Below are positions 18,794 to 30,241 of a stretch of DNA of 64,000 bases, piece after piece. The notes beneath the pieces were generated by a model that was given only the letters and a program-made list of their open reading frames with translations, had not been told where the DNA came from and searched no databases. Source of the stretch: Cladophialophora immunda (Eukaryota > Ascomycota > Eurotiomycetes > Chaetothyriales > Herpotrichiellaceae); assembly GCF_000835495.1 (NCBI RefSeq), contig NW_015622547.1, positions 3,596,001 to 3,660,000 on the forward strand, in the 5' to 3' direction. A program made the translations under genes and the position numbers. Each line of letters begins with the position of its first letter. Within the stretch, counting starts at the first letter, position 1.

Positions 18794-21700
18794 ATGGCGC
18801 CAGAACAGGGCTCTCGCCTACTTGACCTGTTCACCGACCCTGAGATTCAGTCTTTTCTGAAATGGAAAGAAGCCAACAGTCGCCCGGGTATAACCTTCAC
18901 AGACGATTCCTCCTATATGACCCGGAAATTCCTCCCGAATCAAGCGATCACCAAGTACTTCGACTGTGAGCAGGACAGTCAGCACTCAAAGATCAAGAAA
19001 CTTGTCGCGGCAGCGACGAAATACTCAACGAAGCCTCCTCAAGACGTACGGGCTCTTGCGAAAAGCTATCCTAAGGTATTCACTATTCTGGTGATCATCG
19101 GCCAATCGCACCACATCGACGCCTTTGTCGGGCAGCGGGCGTTACAAGACGATAAACTACCTTATTCCCCCGACAAGCGAGACCTGTTTCCGAAACTCGC
19201 GGGCGGTACAACATTTTTCGAAGAGTTTTCCAAAATACAATGGGAATTCTGCGTGGATCCATTGAGCTACAGCTCTGGAGTTATATTCGAGAACGATAGG
19301 ATTCTCCCAATCGCCTCCATGAAGAGAGTGGACACCACAAAAGGCTCAAGCGCCTCGGTCCACAAAATCACAATTCATAAAGAAGACGATGATTTGACGG
19401 GAAGCTCGGCTCCAGAAGAGGTAAATATATCCCAGTGTTTCTGTTAGCGGCATCGTCTAAGTTGGTCATAATAGGATTCGCACGAATACGTCGTAAAGTC
19501 CTACTATCCTCCTGATGGAGCAGAAAATTACTATTCCGCCGAGGTCGAAGCATTTCGGTCACTGAATAGCTTATCAGAACCCATACCGAACCTGATAGGC
19601 TTCTATGGGGCTTTCACTCAGAATCAAAGCCGTCACATCATCCTTCAGTATGCCAACGTTGGTACTTTGGAAGACTATTGGAAGCGTGTTACGCCTCCAA
19701 GACTGGGAGAGGACATAGTGGCCCTGTGGGAGAATATCCTCAAGCTTAGTGGCGCCCTCGTCCAGATACATTTGAATAGGAGTACCGACCTCGCGGGACG
19801 GCCACGAATATTCCAAGGGTGAGTTTTCAATTCCTGTCCGCAGCTTTGAGCCGCACAAAGAAGTGCTCAAGGGCTAATACCTCCACGAAAGCCGCCATGG
19901 AGATATCAAGCCGTCCAATGTCTTGGTCACGGGTGATATCGTTAGTAAGCCGTACGGAGTCCAGTTCATGCTCGCAGACTTGGGTTTAAGCCACTTCGAA
20001 GTCGTTGTGGAGGGTAAGGAAAGGAGCACTGAAGAGAGCAAAGGCGGCTCACAAGCTTACAGTGAGTCAATTTCCAACGAGGCTCGCGTTGAAAGTTACT
20101 GACAGCCCAGGTGCCCCGGAATTGAACTGCTCGATCAGGACACCCAGCGACAACATGTCCAAAGCCGAACAGAGTATTGACACCTGGTCTCTCGCCTGTG
20201 TCTTTAGCGAGTTCCACGCGTGGACCGTGGGTGGCAAATACGGGTTAGAGAAGTATCGTCAGGAGAGAATGAATGATAAGGAAGTTGGCGAAAACATGGG
20301 CGCTTGTTTCCATTGCAAATCCGGACGTCTCCTTCGGGCGGTGCAAAGCTGGCACGAATATTCCAAAAGAATATGCGCGACGGAGGACAGCATAACACCA
20401 ATCTTGTGGGAAAAACTGCTCGAACACATGTTCGAGCACTCGCCACAAGTCCGCCTAGGAGCCCATCAAGTTCTCCACCGCTCTCAGGCTGTCATCAACG
20501 AAGCCCGGAACAAATCATCGTCCTCAACGGCAAGAGGGCCTCCTGGGCCTTCACCAAACGAGCAGAATGGTCCGCGACCATCGACACCGCCACAACTTCC
20601 CCGCGAGTTCTATTCACAGCCGGCTGTTCACAACTATCCCGAATACCCTTTGACCCCTCCTCACGATGATCGAATCGAGCTCCCTCATAATAAGGATTCC
20701 GACCACAGCCCCAGATTGGCCCAATGGGTTGCTAGAGGTGATACTGACAACACATCCTTGAAGAGACAAGACAATCGAGATTCAAACACGTCAATATATA
20801 GATATGGTCGAGATTCGTTCCCACATGGGAACGGAGGTGATTCCACTGGAACAGAGTCTCACAGCAAATACCATGATACTATGAAGATGCGCCTGCACGA
20901 CAGGCCAGGGACAGAAGCGTTGACATCGCGAAGCGCCGACACAATCCCCAAAACCTCTGACTTTCACTCCCCAATTAAGCACAGCCTCACCACGCCGTCG
21001 GATAGCTTCAGCCACCGTCAGCAAACTCCAGTCTCCGACATGGAACACAACTCGGAGTTTGTAGAACGTTTCGCCCAGATGACGATGAAAGGCAAAGAAA
21101 AAGCTGCCGACAAGGCGCACTCACACAGTCGGTCACACAGCAGCACACACAACAGAACTCCAGAAAAGGTGTTGAGTGTCGACGACTTGAATGACTGGGT
21201 ACAGCAGACAGAGGCAGCGGCCAAAAGAGCAATCTTCCATCGGCCAGAAATCACCCCCCTTCCGCACGAGAATGAGTTGATTGGCCAGCTGAGGAGTCGG
21301 GATCACGTATGTCTCTGCCTTTCTAACTTGTGGCGTCACGCATACTTACGCAGACATAGATCTTTATCTTAGACGACGGCGAAAGTATGACTCCTTACTG
21401 GAACGATGTTACCAAGCTCTACAGCAACCTGATCAGTCTGATCAAAAGAAAGAAACTGGATCCCAACGGAAGCGAGCTACGGTTCATCATATCCGACGAA
21501 GGGAAAGAAAACTTTCACACTACCAAGCTCAAGAATATGGTCAGACGCAAGACAGAAAAGCTCAACGGTGAATCCGACTTTGCCCACCGTCTCGACGAGA
21601 TTCTGCAGAGGACCCAGAAGAAGTTAACCAAGGATTTGGACATGAGGCCGATCAGCCTATATGTCTTTACCGATGGCAAATGGCAACCAGGAATTCGTCA

Positions 21701-21977
21701 GCTGGACGCCGTTGCGCGTTCTATCCAAAGACTGGTGAACCTCCTCGAGGAGAAGGGTATGAAGGAGCAGATGGTAGGCATCCAATTCATCAGGTTCGGC
21801 AATGACGAGGAGGGCATGGAAAGACTCAGATGGCTTGACGAGGAGCTGAAAGGAGACTACAGGCTGGCCAGGGACATCTGCGACACGACGCCTGCCGACG
21901 GAAATGTGTGGAAGATGCTGCTTGGGAGCATCAATGGGTATTGGGACGCTGACCTAGAGAGTCAGGATCAGCCGTGA
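18794..21977 (+). CDS. Protein kinase with C-terminal vWA-like domain
   Basis: Exons 18794-19420, 19475-19818, 19892-20061, 20111-21306 and 21360-21977 give 984 residues with phases consistent throughout. The N-terminal ~185 residues form a leader ending FFEEFSKIQWEFCVDPLSY, typical of fungal kinases of this class. The kinase domain follows: a degenerate glycine loop (KGSSAS), the VVK lysine in DSHEYVVKSYY, the catalytic loop as HGDIKPSNVLV (HGD for HRD), the metal loop as ADLGLSHF (DLG for DFG) and the APE motif as SAPEL. The key Lys and both Asp residues remain, so activity is possible. A long disordered Ser/His/Pro-rich linker leads to a vWA-like domain starting IFILDDGESMTPYW, where DDGES stands in place of the MIDAS DxSxS. 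Substrate and pathway are unknown. Confidence 0.8.
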
Positions 21978-23117
21978 TGGCGTCCTGATGCTCCGTTGAG
22001 CATACCGTTGCAAGGGACCATGGTACCAAATCGACTGGGGCATATCTGGGCCGCCGCAATCTCATGCGTCAACAGCTGCTCATCTGTGTCTCACGCCCTC
22101 TACATGAGATTCCAACGTCCCCTTCTTCCGAATTCAGCCATTGACGTTGGTCAATGATCGGGTTCGGGTAGACCACCCATCAATGCACAAGAACCAGTCT
22201 CTGGATGATGACTTTCTCGCGATGAATTCAATTTGGACATACACAGCGCATTTCTACCAATCGGCCCATCGATGTCGATCCTAGAATACTCGGGAGCTGA
22301 CGCTGTGCGAATGCGTCCAACGGACACCCGGCCGATGATGCCGAGCCAGGAACGAATATATGGCACCTGCATGGACACGGGGTCTCACTCATTCTGCTTA
22401 CGCTGTCCTCCCGATCCCCTCTCACGCTGACGCATTGGCTCGCGAATTTGTGAGTAGTCTACTTCTCAGGCACTGTTACATTCATGAACACTGCGGGCGG
22501 CGCCCAGGCGGAAGGTGTTTTCTCGCATCGCCACGGGGTTTGGGAAATGTTCGACATGGATCCTTCAATTAATTTCTCGTCCCCAATATCGGCAGACTTG
22601 CACCGCTCGATGGCGACACGATCAGAAATGTGTCGGACGAACTGGTTTTGGAAATAGTGGTTTCGAGTTTTGATATAGGGCCGAAGGTTCAATACTTGCG
22701 TGGAGCAGGTCATCTGGAGCCAGATCCTAGACAGCTTTGCGATGTCGACTAAAGGATAGGATGGGCGCTTACAGGCTGCGACTTTCGTGGGCGTTACGCG
22801 GTCAATTGTCAACGTCTGAACATCGTGGACGAGGACCAATGGGTTGGATCATCTGGGAACCCGGACTACGGGGAACTTGGGGTGCTACATAAATGGGTTG
22901 GAGCGTTCTAGGGTGACGACAAATCTAGATTTTTCTTCAGAAGGGAAACCTCTTATTCCAGAACCGAGGGCTTTGTCCAGGTTGTTAATGACAATCAATC
23001 ACTGGGGGAGGCTGGTCGACGATACTCGTCCTTGTGATGTAGGGACAAACAGGCCTGGGCCATCCTCAGTTTAGACAGACAGTTAGTCGAACTTTGTATA
23101 ATTCTCCCCCAAGCAGT
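21978..23117. other. Intergenic region
   Basis: No supported gene. The kinase gene and the phospholipase D-like gene converge on this stretch. Confidence 0.5.
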
Positions 23118-24587
23118 TCAGAGCGTGCTATACTTCCACCGCCTCTTGAAGCTGTCGACCACCGCGCGACTTTCGACCAGCACGCCCAGTTCCTGGCTCG
23201 TCCTCCAGCTCGCAGCGTCCATGTTGCCGCTGCCCAACAGGATCCTCTCGTCGTCGACGATGGTCACTTTGGCGTGCAGCTTGACGGGGACCGCGTCGAG
23301 GTCCCGCTCTGCGTCGGTCTCCTGCAATCCCCGTCGCGGCGGCCGCGGCGGTACACCCGGCGCGTCGTCCGGGTCTTGGTCGTCGAAGAAGACGACGTCC
23401 AGCAGCGCGGCCGCCGCTCCCGATCGCAGGGCCCCGTCCCGGAGTTTGCGGACACAGCGTGGTGTCGTCGTGCCGGCCGTGACGACCTGCTCCGCGGTCA
23501 TCAGGTCGCGGTTCGTCCATACGCAGACCCGGACGCCCCTCCCGAGCGCACCGAGCAGGCACTCCAGCACCGTCGGCTCGGTCAGGTTGGGCGTGAGCAT
23601 GACGATGCGGGACCGCGCCGTGCGGAGCAGGTGCTGTGTGGCCTCCAGCAGCGGCGTGGGCGGGAATGGGAGCGGGCCTGCGTCCGGGATGCACGGGAGA
23701 CAGCGGCCCAGGAGGACGCGCGGGTGGAGGTGGTTGGGAAGGGTGGCGGGGGTGTGTGGCGACGGTAGGAGAGTTGTTGGAGCGGTTGCGGTGGTGGCAG
23801 AGGTGGTCGAAGAGGCAATAGTCTGATCTGCAACGGCGTCGAGTAAGCGACGGGCAGCGGCAGCCTCAGGAGAGGGCCGAGGTGGAAGAGGCCTCCCTTC
23901 CTCCCAGAAGTCGGCGTGGAAGCGCAGCAGGTGGTCAACCACGGGACCCGTGAACGACAGGGCCACCTCGAACCACCGCTCCCACGAGACATTGCACGAC
24001 GGGAAGATGGCCACTTTGCGATCCACGATCACGTACTTCGGGTGGACGATGCCCCAGGGCCAGAAGAACTTGCGCACGACCCGCAGATCCAGACCCTTGA
24101 TCTCCTCGGGCTCGGGGAGGCCCAGCTTCCCCCAGCTTGCGGGGTCGTAGACCTGACCGGCCGCGGGCGTCGGCAGGAGCATGTTCCGCGCCAGCGAGCT
24201 CGAGGAGAAACATATCTGCACGGAGACTTTCTGGGACGCTGCCCCCGGTGGCGGTAGTGATGACGAGGACGGTGTCGACGAGGCCAGCACACGCCGCGAC
24301 AGGTCCTTGAGCGCCTCGCAGAGGAGGTCGCGGGTCGCGGACGCCGTCGCCCAGAAGCACGTCACCAGCACGACCTCGGAGCGCGCGGCGCGGATGGCGG
24401 GGAGGATTGTGGACTGGTAGATGCTGGCGCCCGTGCCCGTGGTCAGGGATTCAAGGTCGGGGACGCTGAGAGCGCGGCGTCCCTGTGAGACTTCGTCGAT
24501 GTAGCTCGGATCGAAGCCCGCGGGAGGAGCCGCCATCTGCTGCTCTCGCTCGTGCGGCATCTGCATCAGGGGCTCCTCGGCCTCCAT
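23118..24587 (-). CDS. Phospholipase D superfamily protein (two HKD motifs)
   Basis: Single exon of 489 residues on the minus strand, starting MEAEEPLMQMPHEREQQM. Two HxKxxxxD motifs are present: HPKYVIVD followed by IFPSCNVSWE near residue 205, and HAKVTIVD followed by LLGSGNMD near residue 445. The paired motifs form the active site of PLD-type phosphodiesterases. Between them lies a Thr/Pro/Ala-rich linker. No PX, PH or C2 domain and no signal peptide is seen, so this is not a classical PLD1/Spo14. It resembles the small fungal PLD-like proteins whose substrate (phospholipid or nucleic-acid phosphodiester) is not fixed by sequence. The gene is very GC-rich, which produces long antisense frames. 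Confidence 0.85.
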   Translation of the reverse strand: MEAEEPLMQMPHEREQQMAAPPAGFDPSYIDEVSQGRRALSVPDLESLTTGTGASIYQSTILPAIRAARSEVVLVTCFWATASATRDLLCEALKDLSRRVLASSTPSSSSLPPPGAASQKVSVQICFSSSSLARNMLLPTPAAGQVYDPASWGKLGLPEPEEIKGLDLRVVRKFFWPWGIVHPKYVIVDRKVAIFPSCNVSWERWFEVALSFTGPVVDHLLRFHADFWEEGRPLPPRPSPEAAAARRLLDAVADQTIASSTTSATTATAPTTLLPSPHTPATLPNHLHPRVLLGRCLPCIPDAGPLPFPPTPLLEATQHLLRTARSRIVMLTPNLTEPTVLECLLGALGRGVRVCVWTNRDLMTAEQVVTAGTTTPRCVRKLRDGALRSGAAAALLDVVFFDDQDPDDAPGVPPRPPRRGLQETDAERDLDAVPVKLHAKVTIVDDERILLGSGNMDAASWRTSQELGVLVESRAVVDSFKRRWKYSTL

Positions 24588-25210
24588 GGGCGGAGGGGCA
24601 CGATCGAAGCGGTCGGCAAGGCCGTCTTATTATCCTTGCAGACGCACCCCCCCCCTTGCCTGTGAAGCTCGGTAACTGGCCAATCCGATTCCCGGGAAAA
24701 TCCCAGATCTCGAGCCAGGGGTTAGAGTGAGGGATCGAGCCAACGGCTGGTAAAGCGACGTGGTCGTGGCGAGTAAGAACTACATGGACCCGGTCGGGCC
24801 ACTGCACAACATTTGCCCCGTTTCTCCCTAGATCTCGTCAATTGGTCAGGAGCTCCAAGGGTCAACGAAAGTGGTAGGGATGTGGTACTTGGACTTTTGT
24901 AGTTAAGCTGCAGGATCAGAGACGTCGGAATGCATGCTCGATTCGGACCAGTCCATCAGTCAAAGAAATAACGCGACGCGGATACGGCTATGAATGACTA
25001 AGCACGATTGGTTACGGCGTGGCGCTTCGAGCCAGGCAGGATCAGGCACAAGGGTGTATGTTATATTGGTCCATGCAATGGTACTTCGCCGTGATCCCTG
25101 GAATAGGGATGAAAAGGGGGTGATGGCCAAAAGCAGATGGAGCTCGTGTAGAAATAGTGGAAAGAGAGAGATATGTATGATCACCAGGCAGCCCAGCCGT
25201 AAGCATCACT
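24588..25210. other. Intergenic region
   Basis: No gene is seen. It holds the promoter of the PLD-like gene and the 3' flank of the cytochrome P450 gene, both on the minus strand. Confidence 0.5.
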
Positions 25211-27087
25211 TCACTCGTAGACCTCCACCACCTTGACTCTCACGCCCTTGGAGTCCAACTTCGGACTCGGCAGAAAGAAATCATGCTTCAACTCCACATC
25301 CGACTTATCCGTCTCGAACAATTCAAACCAGAATCGTCGGAAAAGAGCCGCCATGAGAAGGAACAGTTCAGCGTAGGCCAAGCTGGGAAGAAAGTCCTAG
25401 GTTAGCTTCGACTAAAATGCAGCGAGCGGTGGTGCGAGGGGACATGATACATACTTTATCCCGAGGCAGCTCCTGCTCCCTTTCCCAAAGCCGACAAAGT
25501 AGCGATCAAGCGGCGACCCATTGGGTGCTTTGGGGTTCCCGAGCCACCGTTCTGGAATGTATGAATGGGAGTCGGGGAAGATAGCCTCGTCATGATGGAC
25601 ATCCACAATCGACATGCCGACCACCGTTCGTGGGGGGATGGTCCACTGCTTGTACTGAAGCGGTTGGTTGAGCACCCGAGGATTCCGGGCAGAAATGCCA
25701 TAAGAGAGGCGGACGGCTTCGGTGATGCAGGCCCGCAGGTATGGCAGCTTTTCGACTTCCAGCAGATCGGGGATGGAGGCTGCGTCGGGCATCACTTGGA
25801 CAATCTCTTCGTGAAGCCGCTGGTAAATCTTGGGGTTGTTCACGATGTGGAATGACGCCACGCTCAATGCCCAAGCAGTCGTCTCGAGGCCACCTCCGAT
25901 GACCGTTTGGGCTTCGTCTGCCATGCGGCGGTTCCCCTTGTCCTCGGGCGGGAGAGCACTTTGCAGCAAGTCGTGGAAGATTGTGCGATGGGAAAACTTG
26001 CCCTCTCCCAGTCCATCCCCTTCAGTCAGCCGTTTGATCATATTCCGCAGATCCTATGTGAAGCGTTTAGTGGAAGCCAATTCGTGACCACCAGATTCGC
26101 CCAACTCACAACCTGAAGCCGGAGTAAGCTCCCCAGAGCTGGCTGCATTTTCCGAACAAGACCATGAGGAAGAGAATTCAAGAGCTTATGCCCCTCTTAG
26201 CATTCGTGGATCAGAGGGCGTGGTGAATTAACAACTCACCGGGTGAAACCACGGAAACTGAACTGCAACATGGCCAAACTCACCGACGGCCATGAACGCA
26301 GCGTGGAAGGATTCTGAAAAATCTGGAGAATCCAAGTGATTATAGCAGATGCCAAAGGAGTATTCTGTGATGATGTCGCCCGCAAAAGCTGGAAATGCCT
26401 CGCTCAGGACCACTGGAGCGTCCTTCGCCTTGTACTCGCGGACCTTCTTGCTCAGCAGCTCAACTTTCTGGCGAATCACTGGCTGAAAATCCACAATTGA
26501 CCGTTTGGAGAAGCTAGATCTCCGTCAGTATCTCCTTGGCTCGTGTCCAAAGAGCCACCGTTCTCGAGACGAAGTGTGCATCGTGCAAAGACTCACAAAG
26601 GATTGAGGGCGGCACGGCGACGACGATGTAGAGCAAAATCTGCAGTAGTGATGATGGAGCCATGGTTCCCAAACCTTCCAGCCGCCCAGTCATGCTTATC
26701 CACCCGGGGGACTTTGACATATAGTTCGTCGAAGAAGTCACTGTCCTTGATATGGAGCTCATCTGGTGCGACTCGAACAATAGGCCCTTGAGATCAATCA
26801 GTTGGCCACTCTGGAGTTATGCAAACTGTACCAGAGGTTGGCCTACCATATTCCCGATGCATCTCATCTATCCTCCGGGAATACTGGCCCTTCAGGACGA
26901 CCTCGTAGTAGAGTTCGTACCATCGTGATAAGGCGGCGGCTTTCGGTCCAGGGAATTTTGCAAGCGGCGAGAGGTACAGCCGATTCACAGCCAGCGACAC
27001 GAGATACAGGAGCCATGTGGTGACTAGGACGGCAAGAGGTGCTGTCAGGGAGGCCTTGGGCAGAATCTCGAAGTATGATGAGGCCAT
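25211..27087 (-). CDS. Cytochrome P450 monooxygenase
   Basis: Minus-strand exons 27087-26847, 26786-26597, 26513-26240, 26184-26113, 26053-25455 and 25382-25211 give 515 residues. The N-terminus has a membrane anchor (about residues 13-33, APLAVLVTTWLLYLVSLAV) followed by the PGP hinge in KFPGPKAAAL. The I-helix region reads VIGGGLETTAWAL (G-G-x-E-T-T). The ExxR of the K helix is in ITEAVRLSYG, the PERF-like segment is YIPERWLG, and the heme-binding loop is FGKGSRSCLGI with the cysteine ligand. All key residues are intact, so the enzyme should be an active ER monooxygenase. The substrate cannot be inferred. A divergent methyltransferase gene starts about 560 bases upstream. Confidence 0.93.
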
Positions 27088-27643
27088 TGCTCAAGATTCG
27101 CAGAGGAGACCAAGCAGGATTGATGGAGACGGGCGGAGAGGTACAGCATGGGCCCAGTTGCGACAAGGTGAACCAGAAACGAGATGAGCCGATTGCTTGC
27201 AGTGCGGCGTGGACATGTGGATTGAAGTTGATGTTTAGCCTGCTCTCGATGCAGACGGCTGCAGACAGCTACAGACCACATGGAGAGCTGGCACCAATGG
27301 ATGAACATGGCCAGTTCTCGCGTACATGTCGCCTGTAAGGCGCCCATAAGGAAGGACAGTTGGTGGGCGTCCGGGAGCCAGACATGCGCCTAAGGGCTTA
27401 ACGAAGCACTAACCGGCCGCCGCCAGTCCTCCCCCAACGGCACCAAACTTAGTCCGCAGTAGTTAAGGCTGGGCGGACCGCTCCGTGCACTTCAGCAACC
27501 TGAGTGCACTACCCAGGTACCTTTTCGTGCACCGTCGTCGCCCTACATATGCTCTCTACGGCCCGTTGTTCCACGACATTCCCCGCCGCCGTTCGAATCA
27601 TCCTGCCTCCACAGCAGTGAGCAAGGCTGCGCTAACACTCGAC
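27088..27643. promoter_or_regulatory. Divergent promoter of the P450 and methyltransferase genes
   Basis: 556 bases between the two start codons. The short frames inside show no coding features. Co-regulation of the two genes is possible from the arrangement. Confidence 0.4.
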
Positions 27644-28888
27644 ATGAGTGACACCACCAACCAAACCCCAGAACACTCGTCGGCGCCGGGAGCAATAGTT
27701 GAACAGCCAGCTGCGCCGGACCCAGATGCTGAGATCCAGCCAGACGTGAGACAGGCCACATCGCTCTTACCTCCTCCCATCGCCATCACCATAGTCTCTA
27801 ACGCTTGATTGCGCCTGTTAGTCAAACGAAACGAGCGACGTAGACTCCACATTGGGCGACGACCTCTCAGTCACCAGCACATCTCTCGCCTCCTCCATAT
27901 ACAACTATCCTTACGAACACGGCAGACGATACCACGCCTACCGCCAAGGCGCATACACCCTACCAAACGATGAGACGGAGCAAGCGCGGCTTGACCTCCT
28001 CCACCACGTCTTCCGACTGACTCTCGATGGCCGACTCTTTCGCGCCCCGATCTTAGCGAGTCCGCAGCGGGTGCTCGACTTCGGCACGGGGACGGGCATC
28101 TGGGCCGTGGATTTTGCGGACGAATTCCCCATGGCCATGGTCATCGGCACGGACCTCAGCCCCATCCAGCCGGACGTGGTGCCCCCGAACGTGAGGTTCT
28201 ACGTCGACGACGTCGAGAGCGACTGGGTCGAGGCCAGCACCGAGGCCGAGAGGTACGACTTCATCCACGGGCGCACCATGGTCGGCAGCATCGAGGACTG
28301 GGACCGGCTGTACCAGCAGGCGCTGCGGTCCCTGAATCCGGGAGGCTGGCTCGAGATGCAGGAGTACGAGACGTGGCTCAAGTCGGACGACGACCCGGAG
28401 CTCGCCCGGGCGCCGTACCTCAAACGGTGGCAAGACGAGGTGAACCAGGCCAGCAGAGTGTTCGGCAAGGACCTCGACGTGGCCAAAGAGCAGAGGCAGC
28501 GTTTGGTCGATGCGGGCTTCGTCGACATCCGAGACGACGTCTACAAGGTAAAGTTGCTTCCCTCTCCCCCATATCCCGTTATTCCCACCCCCCCCCCTTC
28601 TCACCCTGCCGGTATTGGCCAGCTAACCGACGTCTCTCACACACGACCAAGGTCCCCGTTGGGCCGTGGCCGCGCGATCCCAAGCTCAAGGTCCTGGGCA
28701 AATACCAGCTCCCGCAGGTCTGTTCGGCCATCGAGCCTTTCGCCCTGGGCTTCCTCACCCGCTACCTGGGCTGGACCGAGGACGAGTGCCGCGTGCTCGT
28801 TGCGCACGTCATCCGGGAGTTGCAGGATTCCCAGAACCATCTCTACGTCAACTTCCATTTCGTCTACGGGCGGAAGCCGGGGGGCTAG
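27644..28888 (+). CDS. LaeA-like SAM-dependent methyltransferase
   Basis: Exons 27644-27745, 27822-28547 and 28652-28888 give 354 residues. The N-terminus is disordered (MSDTTNQTPEHSSAPG...). The core carries motif I as RVLDFGTGTGIWAVDFADEF, an acidic residue binding SAM in GTDLSPIQP, the conserved HGRTMVGSIEDW segment and NPGGWLEMQEYE, all typical of the fungal TAM/LaeA-like class. LaeA itself is a global regulator of secondary metabolism, but this family has many paralogues per genome that act on small molecules or have no known substrate. It is divergent from a cytochrome P450 gene, which fits a modification step in a small pathway, though no backbone synthase is nearby. The cytosol or nucleus is likely, as no targeting signal is seen. 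Confidence 0.88.
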
Positions 28889-29407
28889 GAACCAATGTGG
28901 CCACAGGAAGTTTGTAATAAAAAGTTATCCCTCCTACCCCTTTTTCTCCTTTATGGGAGTGTGTGGGGGGTTTCTTTTTCACCTTGATTTTGGCAAGTCT
29001 TTTAATTACGTGGATACCCTAACGTGATGGTGCTGTTTATGTTCACAGAAGAAATGATTGTTCTTCGTAATGGTGTTGGGATCTGCAACGTACCCAGCAG
29101 TCTCCCCTTGCCGGGAGCGTGGATTAAATACACGTACCGAGCACCCTTCACGGTACATACAGGCCTGAGCGCGAGGGAAACCTCATACTCTGTTTTTTCC
29201 GTGGATTACTCTGGCAAGCTACATACGACTTCCATCAAAAGCTCGAGTCATTTCGTGGTGAGTTCCCTGCGATGAGGCACACATAGCCATCTAGGAGGTG
29301 ATGGATGGACGTTGTCCCTAGCACAGGCTGAGATCCCTATGGAGTCATCCATGCAAGTACGAAAGACCTCTGAAAAGTCAACCTCCTCTACGCTGCGGGC
29401 TGAATAC
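28889..29407. other. Intergenic region between convergent genes
   Basis: No gene is seen between the methyltransferase and the convergent enoyl-CoA hydratase gene. Confidence 0.5.
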
Positions 29408-30241
29408 TCAATCCGAAGTGACCTGCGACAGGGCGTGTCCGAGGTTCCGCTCCGTCTCTCCATCCTGCTGCAACCCGGCGGCGAAGAGGTTCTTCACTCG
29501 GCGCTGGGTCTCGGGGGTGTCGACACAGCGGCCAAAGAGGAGGCCCGACTCGTGCAGGTCGGCGAAATTGGCCACGCCGGCGCGCTGGTTCACGACCCGC
29601 TTGACGCCCTCGAGCGGGAAGGTGTCGAACCCGGCGATCCGGCGCGCGAGGGTGTCGACAAACCGGTCCAGCTCGGCGTCCGGCACGGCGCGGTTGACCC
29701 AGCCGTACAGCTCGGCGGTGGACGCGTCAAAGTCGTCGCTCCCCAGCACGATCTCCAGGGTGCGCGACCGGCCGCACAGCCGGGGCAGCCACTCCAGAGC
29801 CCCTCCGCCGGGGGCCACGCCCGCGCCGACCTCGGGCTGGCCCAGGACGGCCTTCTCGCGGCTGGCGAAGCGCATGTCGCAGGCCAGGACGAACTCGCTG
29901 CCGATGCCGCGCACGCGGCCGCGGATCGAGGCGATGCTGGCGACGCGCAGGTTGCTGAGCCGGTGCACAAAGGTCGGCCAGTCGCCCCTCACGGGAGCGT
30001 ATCCCGGGATGTCGACCCCGGCCGCGGGCCAGGCCATGTCGTAGTGCGCGCAGAAGTACTCGGGCACGTCGCTGTCAAAGACGACCACGCGCACGTGTGG
30101 GTCCTTTTCGAGAGCGTCGAGCAGCAGTCGCAGGCTGGCGTACACGTGCGGATCGAATATATTGAGCGGGGGGTTGCTGATGGTGGCTCGCCAGTAGGCA
30201 GGAGAAACCTTGGTGATCCGAACAACGTTCTTTGTAGCCAT
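29408..30241 (-). CDS. Enoyl-CoA hydratase/isomerase family protein
   Basis: Single exon of 277 residues from ATG 30241 (MATKNVVRITKVSPAYWRA). The longer open frame up to 30412 is probably 5' leader. Crotonase-fold landmarks are visible: NPPLNIFDPHVYASL at the start, the first oxyanion-hole segment around EYFCAHYDM, then SIRGRVRGIGSEFVLACDMRFAS and LGQPEVGAGVAPGGGALEWLPRLCGRSRTLEIVL. The glutamate in QPEVG is the usual site of one catalytic acid; the acid normally near GxGxE appears as GIGSE. There is no strong mitochondrial presequence and the C-terminus (QVTSD) is not a peroxisomal signal, so a cytosolic role is likely. The reaction (hydratase, isomerase or hydrolase) cannot be fixed from sequence. 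Confidence 0.88.
   Translation of the reverse strand: MATKNVVRITKVSPAYWRATISNPPLNIFDPHVYASLRLLLDALEKDPHVRVVVFDSDVPEYFCAHYDMAWPAAGVDIPGYAPVRGDWPTFVHRLSNLRVASIASIRGRVRGIGSEFVLACDMRFASREKAVLGQPEVGAGVAPGGGALEWLPRLCGRSRTLEIVLGSDDFDASTAELYGWVNRAVPDAELDRFVDTLARRIAGFDTFPLEGVKRVVNQRAGVANFADLHESGLLFGRCVDTPETQRRVKNLFAAGLQQDGETERNLGHALSQVTSD

Noticed and set aside
23094..23826. Long plus-strand frames over the phospholipase D-like gene
   Set aside because: Shadows of a GC-rich gene; the minus strand carries both HKD motifs.
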